Of a stretch of 64,000 nucleotides of DNA, positions 17,061 through 26,042 are shown piece after piece. The stretch is from OLB7 sp966250335. Lineage in GTDB: Bacteria > Bacteroidota > Ignavibacteria > OLB7. The notes below the pieces were generated by a model. The model made no database searches. It saw nothing but the letters and a program-made list of their open reading frames with translations, and had not been told where the DNA came from. The stretch's first letter is position 1; each line of letters begins with the position of its first letter. The stretch is taken from NCBI GenBank assembly GCA_966250335.1, contig CBINGZ010000023.1:20159-84158 (forward strand), written 5' to 3'. The position numbers and the translations under genes were made by a program.

Positions 17061-19529
17061 ATGTCGAAATCTCTCGTCATCGTCGAATCGCCCGCCAAGG
17101 CGAAGACGATCAACAAATATCTCGGTTCCGACTACATCGTGGAGGCGTCGGTCGGCCATGTGAAGGATCTGCCGAAAGGGGGGCTCTCGATCGACGTGGA
17201 GGGAGGCTTTCTCCCGACCTACGAGATCATCGCCGGCAAGCAGGAGGTGATCAAGCGGTTGAAGAACCTTGCATCGCGGTGCGATTCGATCTTCCTTGCC
17301 ACCGACCCCGATCGGGAGGGGGAGGCGATCGCGCACCATATCGCCGAGGAGATCCGTGCCCCGCGCAAGCGGATTCAGCGGGTGCTCTTCAACGAGATCA
17401 CCAAGCCCGCGATCACCGCCGCCATGAAGGCCCCCCGCGACATCGACGCGAAGATGGTCGCCGCCCAGGAGGCTCGGCGCGTGATGGACCGGCTGATCGG
17501 CTACAAGGTCTCTCCCTTCCTCTGGAAGACCTTCACCGGGCAGTCGAGAGGGTTGTCGGCGGGGCGTGTGCAGTCGGTCGCGCTGCGACTTGTCGTGGAG
17601 CGGGAGCGGGCGATCAACTCCTTCATTCCGATAGAATACTGGAGTCTGATCGGCCTCTTCAGGACGCGGAAGGATGAGGAGATCTCCGCCCGTCTCGTCC
17701 GCTTCGACGGCATGGATATCAGGAACCCCAACGGTTCGGCCGTCGATCTGAAGGAGGAGGATCGGAAGAAGTTCATCAACACGAAGGCCGATGCCGAGGC
17801 CCTTCGCGAACGCGCGCTCCGTGAGGAGTACAGCGTCGTCAACGTCGCCACGAAGGAGGTGAAGCGGAGCGCGCCGCTCCCCTTCACCACGTCGACGCTT
17901 CAACAGGATGCAGGGCGCCGTCTCAAGTTCAACACCAAGAAGACGATGCAGCTCGCGCAGAAGCTCTACGAGGGGGTGGAGCTCGGAAAGCGGGGGCTGG
18001 TGGGACTTGTGACCTACATGCGGACCGATTCGGTCAGGGTGAGCGACGAGGCGGCCGACGCCGCCGAGCAGTTCGTCTACGAGAACTACGGCAAGGAGTA
18101 TATCAGGGGGACGGGGCGTCCGCGGCTGAAGGCCCCCAAGTCGGCCGCGAAGGTGCAGGACGCGCACGAGGCGATACGCCCCACCGACGTGACGATCACG
18201 CCGAAGGAGGCGAAGAAGCATCTCGACGCCGACCAGGCGGCCCTCTACGAGCTTATCTGGTCGCGATTCATCGCCAGCCAGATGGCCGACGCGATCTTCG
18301 ACCAGACCACGCTCGACATCGAGGGAGGGCCCTTCCTCTTCCGGGCGACAGGTCGTGTTACGAGGTTCAAGGGATGGCTCCAGGTCTATTCCGAAGCGGA
18401 GGAGGAGGAGGCCCCGGCCGATTCCGCCGGCGCCGCGCGACGAGGCGGGAAGAAGAAGGGGGAGGGGCCGGGAGGCTCCGACGAGCAGGAGACCGATCGT
18501 ATTCTTCCGCAGGTGTCGAAGGGGGAGAGCCTCCGTCTGGAGAAGATCGAGACGAAGCAGAGCTTCACGAAGCCTCCGCTCCGCTACACGGAAAGCCTTC
18601 TGGTCAAGGAGATGGAGGCGAAGGGGATAGGGCGGCCGAGCACCTATTCGTCGATCATCTCCACGATTCAGGAACGGGGCTATGTGGAGCAGCGGGAGCG
18701 GAAGCTCCATGCGACCGATCTCGGTATGATGGTCTGCGATGCGCTGGTGAACGGCTTCCCCGCGCTGTTCGACGTGAAATTCACGGCGAAGATGGAGGAG
18801 GAGCTCGACACGATCGCGGGGGGGAAGTCGAGCTATCTCGACGTGCTGCGACGTTTCTACCGTCCGCTCGATTCGTCGCTGAAGAGCGCCGGAAACCTTG
18901 GGGCGCCCGCGAACCGGGGGGGGGCGGCGCCGAAGCGTCTCCGTTCAGGGAGCGAGGGGGCTGCCGTTTCCGGGTCGTCGACCGAGCCCCGTCGGGCGTC
19001 GAAGAAGCCGGCCGGGGTGAAGAGCGACCTCCCCTGCAATCTCTGCGGCTCGGCGATGGAGGAGCGGGAGGGACGGTACGGCCCCTACCTGGCGTGCCTG
19101 GCGTTCCCGACGTGCAGAAATATCGTATCGTTAAAGAAAGGATCCTCGGCGCCTCCGCCGACCGCGAGCGAACCGGGCGCGCCGGCCGTCATCTGCGAGA
19201 AATGCGGTTCGCCGATGGTGCGGAGAGCGGGGAAGAACGGAGACTTCTACGGCTGTACGGGGTATCCGAACTGCCGGCACACGCGTCCCGTCCCGCTCGG
19301 CATCAAATGTCCTCTCTGCGGGACGGGGGAGATCGGCCAGCGGGTGGGGGGGCGTTACAAGAGCGTCTTCTATGGCTGCAGCCGCTACCCCGACTGCCGT
19401 TTCACCTCCAGCCTGAAACCGGTGAACACCCCATGCCCCTCATGCGGCAACAGCTGGATGGCCCAGGCCTGGAGCGAAACCGAGGGAGATTTCCTCGAAT
19501 GCCAGAAATGCAGGAAGAAGGTGGTGTAG
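17061..19529 (+). CDS. topA: DNA topoisomerase I (type IA)
   Basis: This enzyme relaxes negative supercoils by cutting one strand through a 5'-phosphotyrosine link. The 822-residue protein has the N-terminal Toprim domain (IVESPAKAKTI, and TDPDREGEA with acidic metal ligands at residues 82-87). The catalytic Tyr319 lies in TYMRTDSVR, and VQSVALRLVVERE is present. The C-terminal third holds four zinc-ribbon-like units with paired cysteines starting CNLC, CEKC, CPLC and CPSC. A low-complexity Glu/Ala/Gly/Lys insertion lies at about residues 445-475, before the C-terminal part of the catalytic core. No other topoisomerase gene is nearby. Confidence 0.97.
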   Translation: MSKSLVIVESPAKAKTINKYLGSDYIVEASVGHVKDLPKGGLSIDVEGGFLPTYEIIAGKQEVIKRLKNLASRCDSIFLATDPDREGEAIAHHIAEEIRAPRKRIQRVLFNEITKPAITAAMKAPRDIDAKMVAAQEARRVMDRLIGYKVSPFLWKTFTGQSRGLSAGRVQSVALRLVVERERAINSFIPIEYWSLIGLFRTRKDEEISARLVRFDGMDIRNPNGSAVDLKEEDRKKFINTKADAEALRERALREEYSVVNVATKEVKRSAPLPFTTSTLQQDAGRRLKFNTKKTMQLAQKLYEGVELGKRGLVGLVTYMRTDSVRVSDEAADAAEQFVYENYGKEYIRGTGRPRLKAPKSAAKVQDAHEAIRPTDVTITPKEAKKHLDADQAALYELIWSRFIASQMADAIFDQTTLDIEGGPFLFRATGRVTRFKGWLQVYSEAEEEEAPADSAGAARRGGKKKGEGPGGSDEQETDRILPQVSKGESLRLEKIETKQSFTKPPLRYTESLLVKEMEAKGIGRPSTYSSIISTIQERGYVEQRERKLHATDLGMMVCDALVNGFPALFDVKFTAKMEEELDTIAGGKSSYLDVLRRFYRPLDSSLKSAGNLGAPANRGGAAPKRLRSGSEGAAVSGSSTEPRRASKKPAGVKSDLPCNLCGSAMEEREGRYGPYLACLAFPTCRNIVSLKKGSSAPPPTASEPGAPAVICEKCGSPMVRRAGKNGDFYGCTGYPNCRHTRPVPLGIKCPLCGTGEIGQRVGGRYKSVFYGCSRYPDCRFTSSLKPVNTPCPSCGNSWMAQAWSETEGDFLECQKCRKKVV

Positions 19530-19796
19530 GGAGAATCGATAATGTGATGTCATGGAGTGCCGCCGGTGCAGGAAGAGGGTGATCTAGGGAGAGCCGACGG
19601 CCTGGCAAGCGGTTCTCTTCCGGCTCTGGGATACCAGGGAATTTTTCCCCATGAGCATCCACATTCTTCCAGCCCCGAAGGGGCGAACCCCGGTGTCCCC
19701 ACCCACGAACAGGCCGCTGTCGCATTCTTAATGGTGCGCACCGATCGACGAACGGAACTCGAACATGTTCGCAAAACGATATAGGCGGAAATAAGA
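19530..19796 (+). other. Intergenic region with a GC-rich palindromic element, no gene
   Basis: This gap after topA holds no convincing gene. It contains a short palindrome (5-bp arms 19672-19676 and 19680-19684) inside a segment that translates as SSPEGANPGVPTHE. That look is familiar from short intergenic repeats in Bacteroidota-related genomes. An open frame at 19557-19784 has no recognisable domain and is not called. Confidence 0.4.
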
Positions 19797-19836
19797 AACG
19801 GTGCGGGAGGGATCGCAATCCCGTCTCCGCACCGTT
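19797..19836 (-). terminator. Intrinsic terminator after rho
   Basis: A 10-bp perfect stem (19797-19806 with 19827-19836), with partly pairable inner bases, lies about 40 bp beyond the rho stop on the minus strand. It is followed there by the T-rich sequence TCTTATTTCC, which fits an intrinsic terminator for the rho transcript. Confidence 0.65.
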
Positions 19837-19875
19837 CGATACTTCCCACGCGGCTGAACACCACGCGTTGCGATA

Positions 19876-21180
19876 TTACGAGCTCATCGCCTTCAGGAAC
19901 TCCTTGTTCCCCTTCGTTCCCTGCATCTGATCGAGCAGGAACTCCATCGCCTCCATCGGGGTCATATCGCTGATGACCTTGCGGAGGATCCAGATTCTGT
20001 TGAGCTCGTGGGAATCGAGCAGCAGGTCCTCGCGGCGCGTTCCGGAGCGGACCACGTCGAACGCCGGGAAGACGCGACGGTCGGCCAGACGGCGGTCGAG
20101 GATGATTTCCATGTTGCCTGTTCCCTTGAACTCCTCGAAGATCACTTCATCCATACGCGAGCCGGTATCGACAAGCGCCGTGGCGATGATCGTCAGGGAG
20201 CCTCCTTCCTCGATATTTCGTGCGGCGCCGAAGAATCGCTTCGGCTTGTGGAGCGCGTTGGCGTCGACACCGCCGGAGAGGATCTTGCCGGAGTGGGGGA
20301 CGACCGTGTTGTGGGCGCGGGCCAGACGGGTGATGGAGTCGAGCAGGATCACGACGTCGAACTTCGCCTCCACCAGTCTCTTCGCTTTCTCCAGCACCAT
20401 GTCGGCCACCTGGACGTGGCGCTCGGGGGGTTCGTCGAAGGTGGAGGAGATAACCTCGGCCTGCACGGAGCGTTCCATATCGGTCACTTCTTCCGGGCGC
20501 TCGTCGATCAGCAGCACGATCAGCTTCACTTCCGGCTGATTGCGCGCGATGGCGTTGGCGAGCTTCTGCAGCAGCACCGTCTTTCCCGACTTCGGCGGCG
20601 AGACGATCAGGCCGCGCTGCCCCTTGCCGATCGGCGTCAGCAGATCCATGATCCGCATCGAGAATTCTCCCGGCGTGGTCTCAAGGGCGAGCTTGTCGTT
20701 GGCGTAGAGGGGGGTGAGATTATCGAAGATGGTTCTGTCGCGCATGATATCGGGCGACTGGTGGTTCACCAGGTCGACCTTGAGGAGGGCGAAGAACCGT
20801 TCCCCTTCCTTGGGCGAGCGCACCTGACCGCTGACGGTATCGCCGGTGCGGAGGCCGAATTTCTTGATCTGGGAGGGGGAGACGTAGATGTCGTCGGGTG
20901 AGGGGAGGTAGTTGTAGTCGGAGGATCGGAGGAAGCCGTATCCGTCCGGAAGAACCTCGAGCACCCCTTCGGAGAAGTTGATGCCGTTGTCGCGTCCTTC
21001 CTGACGTTGCGCCTGCGTCTGCGCCTCAAGGATCTTGAAGATCAGCTCCTGCTTCCGGTAGTCGGTGTAGCCGGGCACATTGAGCCGCTTCGCAATCTCG
21101 GTCAGCTCGGCGATTCGTTTCGCCTTCAGCTCAGCGATATCGAGCAGCGCCGGAGCGACGGCTTCATCTTTGCTGGCCAT
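19876..21180 (-). CDS. rho: Transcription termination factor Rho
   Basis: Rho is a hexameric RNA-dependent ATPase that releases transcripts. The 434-residue protein has an N-terminal helical domain, the RNA-binding cold-shock-like domain (VLEVLPDGYGFLRSSDYNYL, a primary-site signature) and the RecA-like motor. The motor carries a Walker A P-loop (PPKSGKTVLLQ), the Walker B region (VVILLDSITRLARAHN) and the Q/R loop segment SGKILSGGVD. I start it at MASKDEAV (21180); the frame stays open to 21273 but the extra 31 residues look non-homologous. Length is standard, without the large N-terminal insertion known from some Bacteroidota Rho proteins. A TTGACA-like sequence (21336-21331, minus) could be a promoter part. 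Confidence 0.96.
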   Translation of the reverse strand: MASKDEAVAPALLDIAELKAKRIAELTEIAKRLNVPGYTDYRKQELIFKILEAQTQAQRQEGRDNGINFSEGVLEVLPDGYGFLRSSDYNYLPSPDDIYVSPSQIKKFGLRTGDTVSGQVRSPKEGERFFALLKVDLVNHQSPDIMRDRTIFDNLTPLYANDKLALETTPGEFSMRIMDLLTPIGKGQRGLIVSPPKSGKTVLLQKLANAIARNQPEVKLIVLLIDERPEEVTDMERSVQAEVISSTFDEPPERHVQVADMVLEKAKRLVEAKFDVVILLDSITRLARAHNTVVPHSGKILSGGVDANALHKPKRFFGAARNIEEGGSLTIIATALVDTGSRMDEVIFEEFKGTGNMEIILDRRLADRRVFPAFDVVRSGTRREDLLLDSHELNRIWILRKVISDMTPMEAMEFLLDQMQGTKGNKEFLKAMSS

Positions 21181-21865
21181 GATGGGTTTTGCTTTTGTGA
21201 GAGACAAGGTGTTCGTACTGAATAGCTTCGGTAGATCGGCGCCGCAAGGACCCGCGGTCGGCGCCGTTGTCACATCCCCGATGCTGCTTCGCCGCGCCTC
21301 GGGAGTTTCGTGTGTACCTGGTTATGAAAATGTCAAGTGCTGCTGAACAAGTCGGAAGACGATCGTCGGTAATTAGGCGGGGAAGTGCAGGGTCTTATGG
21401 TGCTTAACTACTGGCGAGTGATGGCAATGTTTGTAAAGCCTGCTGCCACCGACTGGAAACTTCTTATCGGCATGAACTCCCCCGGGCTTTCGCGGAAGGT
21501 CCATGCGTTGTCAGCAACGATTGGTTTGATCCGGAATGGATGTGATCGGACAGTTCCGTGCTCAACGGAGGCCCGTTCTTACGTCGACTGTCTGAGACCA
21601 ATTGGAGGAGCGAACCAGTGGAGTTGGGTACCGCTGCAAATATGGAACGAGAGCACAATGAGAGTCAAGAAGTTTATTCCGTACACTCCTGCCGTTACAG
21701 AAATTAATCTGCCCCGGCTCTGCTCATTCCCGGCGGAACTTGACATATCCGCCGCTCCTCTCCGCTCGACAGCCTCCTCTCCGTGGAGAAGACCGCCTCC
21801 GCCGTTCCGACGGTTCGCGTACCGGGCCCAACATCCCCCGTGCTCGAAAAGTTCATCGCGACATG
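21181..21865. other. 685-bp intergenic region with visibly lower GC, no gene recognised
   Basis: Between the rho start and the dacB-like stop lies a long gap. The part from about 21340 to 21720 is clearly less GC-rich than the neighbouring genes and lacks their codon-position pattern. Short open frames exist (such as 21385-21915 plus, whose last third is antisense to the PBP4 gene), but none has a domain-like sequence. I see no tRNA, tmRNA or RNase P signature. It could be a decayed gene, a mobile-element remnant or an unrecognised RNA. Confidence 0.5.
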
Positions 21866-23758
21866 TCAGTTTGCCGCCGCCGTCTCGGCAACCTCGCGGA
21901 TCTCGTTGTAGCTGAACGATGCGATCCTGGCGGCGACCTTGTCCTGTACCCCCTTGTAGGCGCCGATGTTGCCGCCGTTCATCAGCAGCGCGAAGCTCAT
22001 CACCTCTCCATCCTTCGTCGTCACATATCCGGTCAGCGCCGAGACGTTCCGCAGTGTCCCGGTTTTTCCGTGGACGTTCCCCTGCGCGTCGGTTCCCTTC
22101 ATCCGCTTGCGGAGCGTGCCGTCGACGCCGGCGACGGAGAAGAGAGGGTAGAAGCCGTTGAAGAGCTTCTTATCGCGATATGCGGCGTTCAGGATGCCGG
22201 TCAGTGTCGACGCGGAGAGACAGTTCCTGCGCGAAAGACCGGAGCCGTCGTTGATGACGCACTGGCCGAAGGGAACATGGGCGATCGACATCCGCTGCTC
22301 GATCTTCTCCACCGATTTCTTCGCCGTCTCCGTGCGCCCGCCCCCCGCGCCGCCGATGATCTTGAAGGCGTACTCGGCCAGGTAGTTGTTGCTGTTCTTC
22401 ATGACGTAGTTCAGCACCGACGTCAGCGGGCGCTCGTGCAGGGCAAGCTGATACGGGCGCTGCGGGGCGCTTCCGGTCGTGACCTGCCCGCCGATCCTGA
22501 TCCCCTGGGCGCGAAGCCTGTCGTAGACCAGACCGGCCGTCACCGCCGGGGGATTCTTCATCTCGTATCGATAGCTCGTTGTCCGATTTGCCGTCTGTCC
22601 TCCCGTCACCGTCACCAGCTGCCGCCCGTTCTGCGTCGTGACGCTCACGCGCAGCGGTCCGGCCGAGGGAGAGGAGGGGGCCGGCGCCTCCTTCTTCGAT
22701 ACGACATTCTTCTTCGTGCTCTTGCCCGCCGCTCCCTTCTTCGATACGGCCGCGCTCTTTTTCGTCGGAGCCGCCTTCTTCGTGCTCCCCTTTTTTGCGG
22801 TCGTCTTCCTGGTCGTTGCGGCCTGCTTCGCCGACGAACGGCGGGGGCGGCTCTGCTTCGGCGCGTAGGCGAGCATCGGCTCGTCGCCGAAGCGGGGGAC
22901 GTTCTCATCGACGTCGAGGAATCGCGGGTCCTCCGGCATCACGTCCAGATAGGAGCGTCGTTTCCCTTTCCCCTTGGAGCGCTTCACGGGGGCCTTCGAT
23001 CTGGCGCGCGCGGGGGCCGTGGAGACCCCGTTGTTCACGATGTCGATGCCGGAGGAACGTGGATAGGTCTGCACGTTCAGCGGCAGGCCGGGGCTGCGCG
23101 GCGAGGAGACGATCACGGTGAACGAGTTCCGTTCGATGGAGAGCGCCGAGACGGGGGGGAGCGCCTCCACCTCGTCGGCGTCGCCGCTGTACTCGAACCT
23201 GTCGTAGACGCTGTCGAAGAAGGTCCCATCTCCGACCACGTTCCCCCTGATCTCCTTGATCCCCGCGGCCAGCGTCTGCTCCACAAGCTGATCGACGTCG
23301 CTCACCGTCAGGAAGGGATCGCCGTGCCCCTTGATGTAGAGGTTCCCCTCGATCACTCCATCCTTCGGTTTCGCGTCGGCCAGGATGGTGGTCTTGAGCT
23401 GATGGTCGGGGCCGAGCTCGGCCAGGATCGTATAGACCGTCACGACCTTCGTCGTCGACGCCGGGGTGAGCGGAAGTGTCGCATTCAGATCATACACCTC
23501 GGCGTTCCGCGTCAGCGAGTAGACCTCGACTCCCACCTTCCTGCTCTTCTTCTCGGCCGGGAGCGCCACCAGCTTCTCGATATCCTCGGCCAGCTTCGCC
23601 AGCGCCGCCGCCGAATCCGCTTCGCTCAACGCTCCCCTGCGCAGGCTGTCGGAGCCGATGGCGGCGCTCCCCGACGCAATGCCGGGGGAATGGGAGGAGA
23701 GAAGCGCGATGAGCGCGGCGGCAAGAAGGGCGAGTGATATCGAGAGTGATTTATGCAT
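21866..23758 (-). CDS. dacB: PBP4-type D-alanyl-D-alanine carboxypeptidase/endopeptidase with Lys/Ala-rich insertion
   Basis: This S13-family penicillin-binding protein trims or cleaves peptidoglycan peptides in the periplasm. The start at 23758 gives a clean signal peptide (LALLAAALIALLSS). The three active-site motifs are present: Ser101-x-x-Lys104 (PASTTK), Ser456-x-Asn458 (KNSNNYL) and Lys565-Thr-Gly (HGKTGT). Between the first and second motifs lies an unusual insertion at about residues 250-360. It is very rich in Lys, Ala, Ser and Thr (KKAAPTKKSAAVSKK-type sequence) and resembles a histone-H1 tail; this makes the protein (630 residues) longer than usual. The start overlaps the end of gmhA by eight bases, so the genes are coupled. 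Confidence 0.92.
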   Translation of the reverse strand: MHKSLSISLALLAAALIALLSSHSPGIASGSAAIGSDSLRRGALSEADSAAALAKLAEDIEKLVALPAEKKSRKVGVEVYSLTRNAEVYDLNATLPLTPASTTKVVTVYTILAELGPDHQLKTTILADAKPKDGVIEGNLYIKGHGDPFLTVSDVDQLVEQTLAAGIKEIRGNVVGDGTFFDSVYDRFEYSGDADEVEALPPVSALSIERNSFTVIVSSPRSPGLPLNVQTYPRSSGIDIVNNGVSTAPARARSKAPVKRSKGKGKRRSYLDVMPEDPRFLDVDENVPRFGDEPMLAYAPKQSRPRRSSAKQAATTRKTTAKKGSTKKAAPTKKSAAVSKKGAAGKSTKKNVVSKKEAPAPSSPSAGPLRVSVTTQNGRQLVTVTGGQTANRTTSYRYEMKNPPAVTAGLVYDRLRAQGIRIGGQVTTGSAPQRPYQLALHERPLTSVLNYVMKNSNNYLAEYAFKIIGGAGGGRTETAKKSVEKIEQRMSIAHVPFGQCVINDGSGLSRRNCLSASTLTGILNAAYRDKKLFNGFYPLFSVAGVDGTLRKRMKGTDAQGNVHGKTGTLRNVSALTGYVTTKDGEVMSFALLMNGGNIGAYKGVQDKVAARIASFSYNEIREVAETAAAN

Positions 23759-24341
23759 GCGTTCCGTAGAGCAGTTGTTCGACCGATTCACAGATGACAT
23801 GTCCCAGAGCGATATGCGACTCCTGGATCCGTTGCGTGTTCGTCGAGGGGACGACGATGGCGACGTCGCACAGATCCTTCAGCGTCCCGCCGTCGCCGCC
23901 GAGCAGGCAGATCGACTTCATCCCTTTCCTGCGGGCCTGTTCGACCGCCAGCACCACATTGCGGGATCGTCCGCTGGTGGAGATTCCTATCAGCACATCT
24001 CCCTTCGCCCCGAGTCCTTCCACGTTTCGTGCAAAGACGTTTTCGAACCCGATATCGTTCCCGCCCGCGGTCAGATTGGAGCTGTCGGTCGTCAGGGCGA
24101 TCGCCCCGAGCGCCGGCCTGCTGATCTCGTGGTTGAGCCGGATCATCAGCTCCGTGGCAAGGTGCTGGCTGTCGGCGGCGCTTCCGCCGTTGCCGCAGAG
24201 GAGGACCTTCCCTCCGTTACGATATGTCTCGACTACGATATCGACCCCCCGCAGAAGCCCTTCACGGCATGCCTCGACGGTGCGGAGATAGACGTCGGCA
24301 CCTTCGCGCAGCGACTGTTCGAAGAACTCGGAAACGTTCAT
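23751..24341 (-). CDS. gmhA: Phosphoheptose isomerase (SIS domain)
   Basis: GmhA converts sedoheptulose 7-phosphate to D-glycero-D-manno-heptose 7-phosphate, the first step of the heptose pathway for lipopolysaccharide core or other glycans. The start MNVSEFFEQ at 24341 gives the usual 196 residues; the upstream open frame adds a non-homologous tail. Recognisable SIS motifs are KVLLCGNGGSAADSQHLA, TDSSNLTAGGND, ISTSGRSRNV and a late STNTQRIQESH, with the Glu/His ligands expected for GmhA. Other heptose genes (hddA, hldE) are not in the window. It is translationally coupled to the PBP4 gene downstream. Confidence 0.92.
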   Translation of the reverse strand: MNVSEFFEQSLREGADVYLRTVEACREGLLRGVDIVVETYRNGGKVLLCGNGGSAADSQHLATELMIRLNHEISRPALGAIALTTDSSNLTAGGNDIGFENVFARNVEGLGAKGDVLIGISTSGRSRNVVLAVEQARRKGMKSICLLGGDGGTLKDLCDVAIVVPSTNTQRIQESHIALGHVICESVEQLLYGTHA

Positions 24342-24443
24342 GCAGCTATGATGAGAAGACGCGGAACAGGGAGGGATCCCGGTCCGAAGAGGAGATGCGA
24401 GTGACTGTGACAGTTGTTGAGACGACAAAGATACGTTCGCGGT

Positions 24444-24947
24444 TTATTTCTGCCGCGTGATCATGTAGGGAAGGATGATCGTCCGGCTCAGGTTTTTCAC
24501 GTAGTTACGACGTTCCTCCCCGGAGAGAGCCCGGAAGTTGCGGATCTGCCAGTAGACCTCCCCCGAAAGCCCCGCCAGGAAGAGGGAGAAGAGGATGGAG
24601 GCGATATAGGCGATATACTCCTGTTCCTGCATCTGCATCAGCCGCCACACACCTCCCAGTCCGAACAGTCCCACCACGAAGGCGAGCAGGAGCACCGACT
24701 CCAGCGTGTCGGCCAGCAGCCGCGACCTGCTCCGCGGGTTCCCCAGCCGTCGACGTTCCCGGAGCTGCGTGAGCTGGAAGTTCATGCAGAAGATGATGAT
24801 CCCCACACATATCGCAATCCATACATCGTACAGCCCCCGGAACGCCAGCATGAAGAAGAAAAAGATCGTGGCGAGCAGGGTGTACTCGATGCTGCGCTGG
24901 ATGCGCTTCGTTCTCAGTTCGCTGATCATGCCCGTCTCGCTCTCCAT
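24444..24947 (-). CDS. Four-helix membrane protein of unknown function
   Basis: The 167-residue protein has four predicted membrane helices: about residues 21-38, 41-56, 83-103 and 112-129. Positively charged stretches (QLRERRRLGNPRSRSR, and a basic N-terminus) suggest that both the N-terminus and the central loop are cytoplasmic. The C-terminal tail (GEERRNYVKNLSRTII) is hydrophilic then hydrophobic. I do not recognise the family. It sits between the nfo and gmhA genes on the same strand, without overlap to either. A second in-frame Met at residue 7 is an alternative start. Confidence 0.7.
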   Translation of the reverse strand: MESETGMISELRTKRIQRSIEYTLLATIFFFFMLAFRGLYDVWIAICVGIIIFCMNFQLTQLRERRRLGNPRSRSRLLADTLESVLLLAFVVGLFGLGGVWRLMQMQEQEYIAYIASILFSLFLAGLSGEVYWQIRNFRALSGEERRNYVKNLSRTIILPYMITRQK

Positions 24948-25059
24948 CGGTCCAGGGGATTCGGGTTGGCTGAACGGCGGGCCCCGTGCCGAAGCCCGCC
25001 ATGTGCTATAAACGAATTGCGCGGGGCCGGAATTGCCCGGCTTCCCGGTCGGGACGCCG

Positions 25060-25914
25060 TTATCCGGCGGAGAGGGCGAAGCTCCGCAGCAGCGCCAGAT
25101 TCTCCACGTCGTCGGTCAGATCCTTCCCCTTGGGGGTCTCGATCACCTTCGGCACCTCGACGAACCTGGGGTCGGCCATCAGCATCCGGAATCCGGTCTC
25201 GCCGATCTGTCCCTTTCCGATATGCTCATGCCTGTCGACCCGGCTGCCGAACGCGGCCTTGGAGTCGTTCAGATGGAAGAGGACCAGACGGTCCAGTCCG
25301 ATCAGCGCGTCGAACTCCTCCATCGTCTCCTCGTAGCCCTTCTCGGTCCGTATGTCGTAGCCGGCCGCGAAGATATGGCAGGTGTCGAGGCAGACGGCGA
25401 CACGATCCTTGTCGTCGACCTGCTCGATGATCGACGCGATCTCCTCGAACCTGTGACCGAGCGTCGTCCCCTGCCCGGCCGTCGTCTCGATCACCGAGAC
25501 GGTATCGATGTCGGCGGTCATGAGGTGGACACGGTTGATGTTCTCCGCCACCAGCGCCACGGCGCTCTCGCGATCACGGCCGCAGGCGGCGCCCGGATGG
25601 AAGTTCAGCAGTCTGATGCCGAGCTGCGCGGCCCGCCTGTGCTCGTCGGCGAAACTCTCGATCGATCTGGCAAGGGTCCCCTCGTCGGGAGAACAGAGGT
25701 TGATGAGATACGAATCGTGAATCGCGACGGCGTTGATCGGAGACTCCGCGAGATGCGACAGCCAGCTCCGGATCGCCTCCTCCGTCAGAGGAGGTGCCTG
25801 CCAGCGGTTGTTGTTCTTGGAGAAGATCTGGAGTGCCGTGCCGTCGAAGGTTCGAGAGCGAATGATCGCGTTGTGAAGTCCCCCCGCGACCGAGGTGTGA
25901 GCGCCGATGTTCAT
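25060..25914 (-). CDS. nfo: Endonuclease IV (AP endonuclease)
   Basis: This zinc enzyme cuts DNA 5' to abasic sites in base-excision repair. The 284-residue protein is a full-length TIM-barrel member with the family signatures: GAHTSVAGG at the N-terminus, LNFHPGAACG (His ligand), VIETTAGQGTTLG (Glu ligand), CLDTCHIFAAGYDI (Asp and His ligands), HLNDSKAAFGSRVDRHEHIG and IETPK near the end. The metal ligands of E. coli Nfo are conserved by inspection. A GC-rich 7-bp hairpin (24976-24982 with 24994-25000) lies between its stop and the next gene. It diverges from copA with about 130 bp between starts. Confidence 0.96.
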   Translation of the reverse strand: MNIGAHTSVAGGLHNAIIRSRTFDGTALQIFSKNNNRWQAPPLTEEAIRSWLSHLAESPINAVAIHDSYLINLCSPDEGTLARSIESFADEHRRAAQLGIRLLNFHPGAACGRDRESAVALVAENINRVHLMTADIDTVSVIETTAGQGTTLGHRFEEIASIIEQVDDKDRVAVCLDTCHIFAAGYDIRTEKGYEETMEEFDALIGLDRLVLFHLNDSKAAFGSRVDRHEHIGKGQIGETGFRMLMADPRFVEVPKVIETPKGKDLTDDVENLALLRSFALSAG

Positions 25915-26042
25915 CCCGCTAACTTAGCCCCGTCGGTTCCCCGGATCAAGAGCGCCGAGCCCCGGGTGGAAGAAGGAAGTTTTCTATACTTGCGGTTCGT
26001 CATAGGAATGACCGGGCTCGAACGACCCGGACGAGATGCGAT

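Noticed and set aside
21385..21915. A 176-codon open frame after rho.
   Set aside because: No domain, unusual composition and an end that is antisense to the PBP4 gene. It may be chance in a low-GC spacer.
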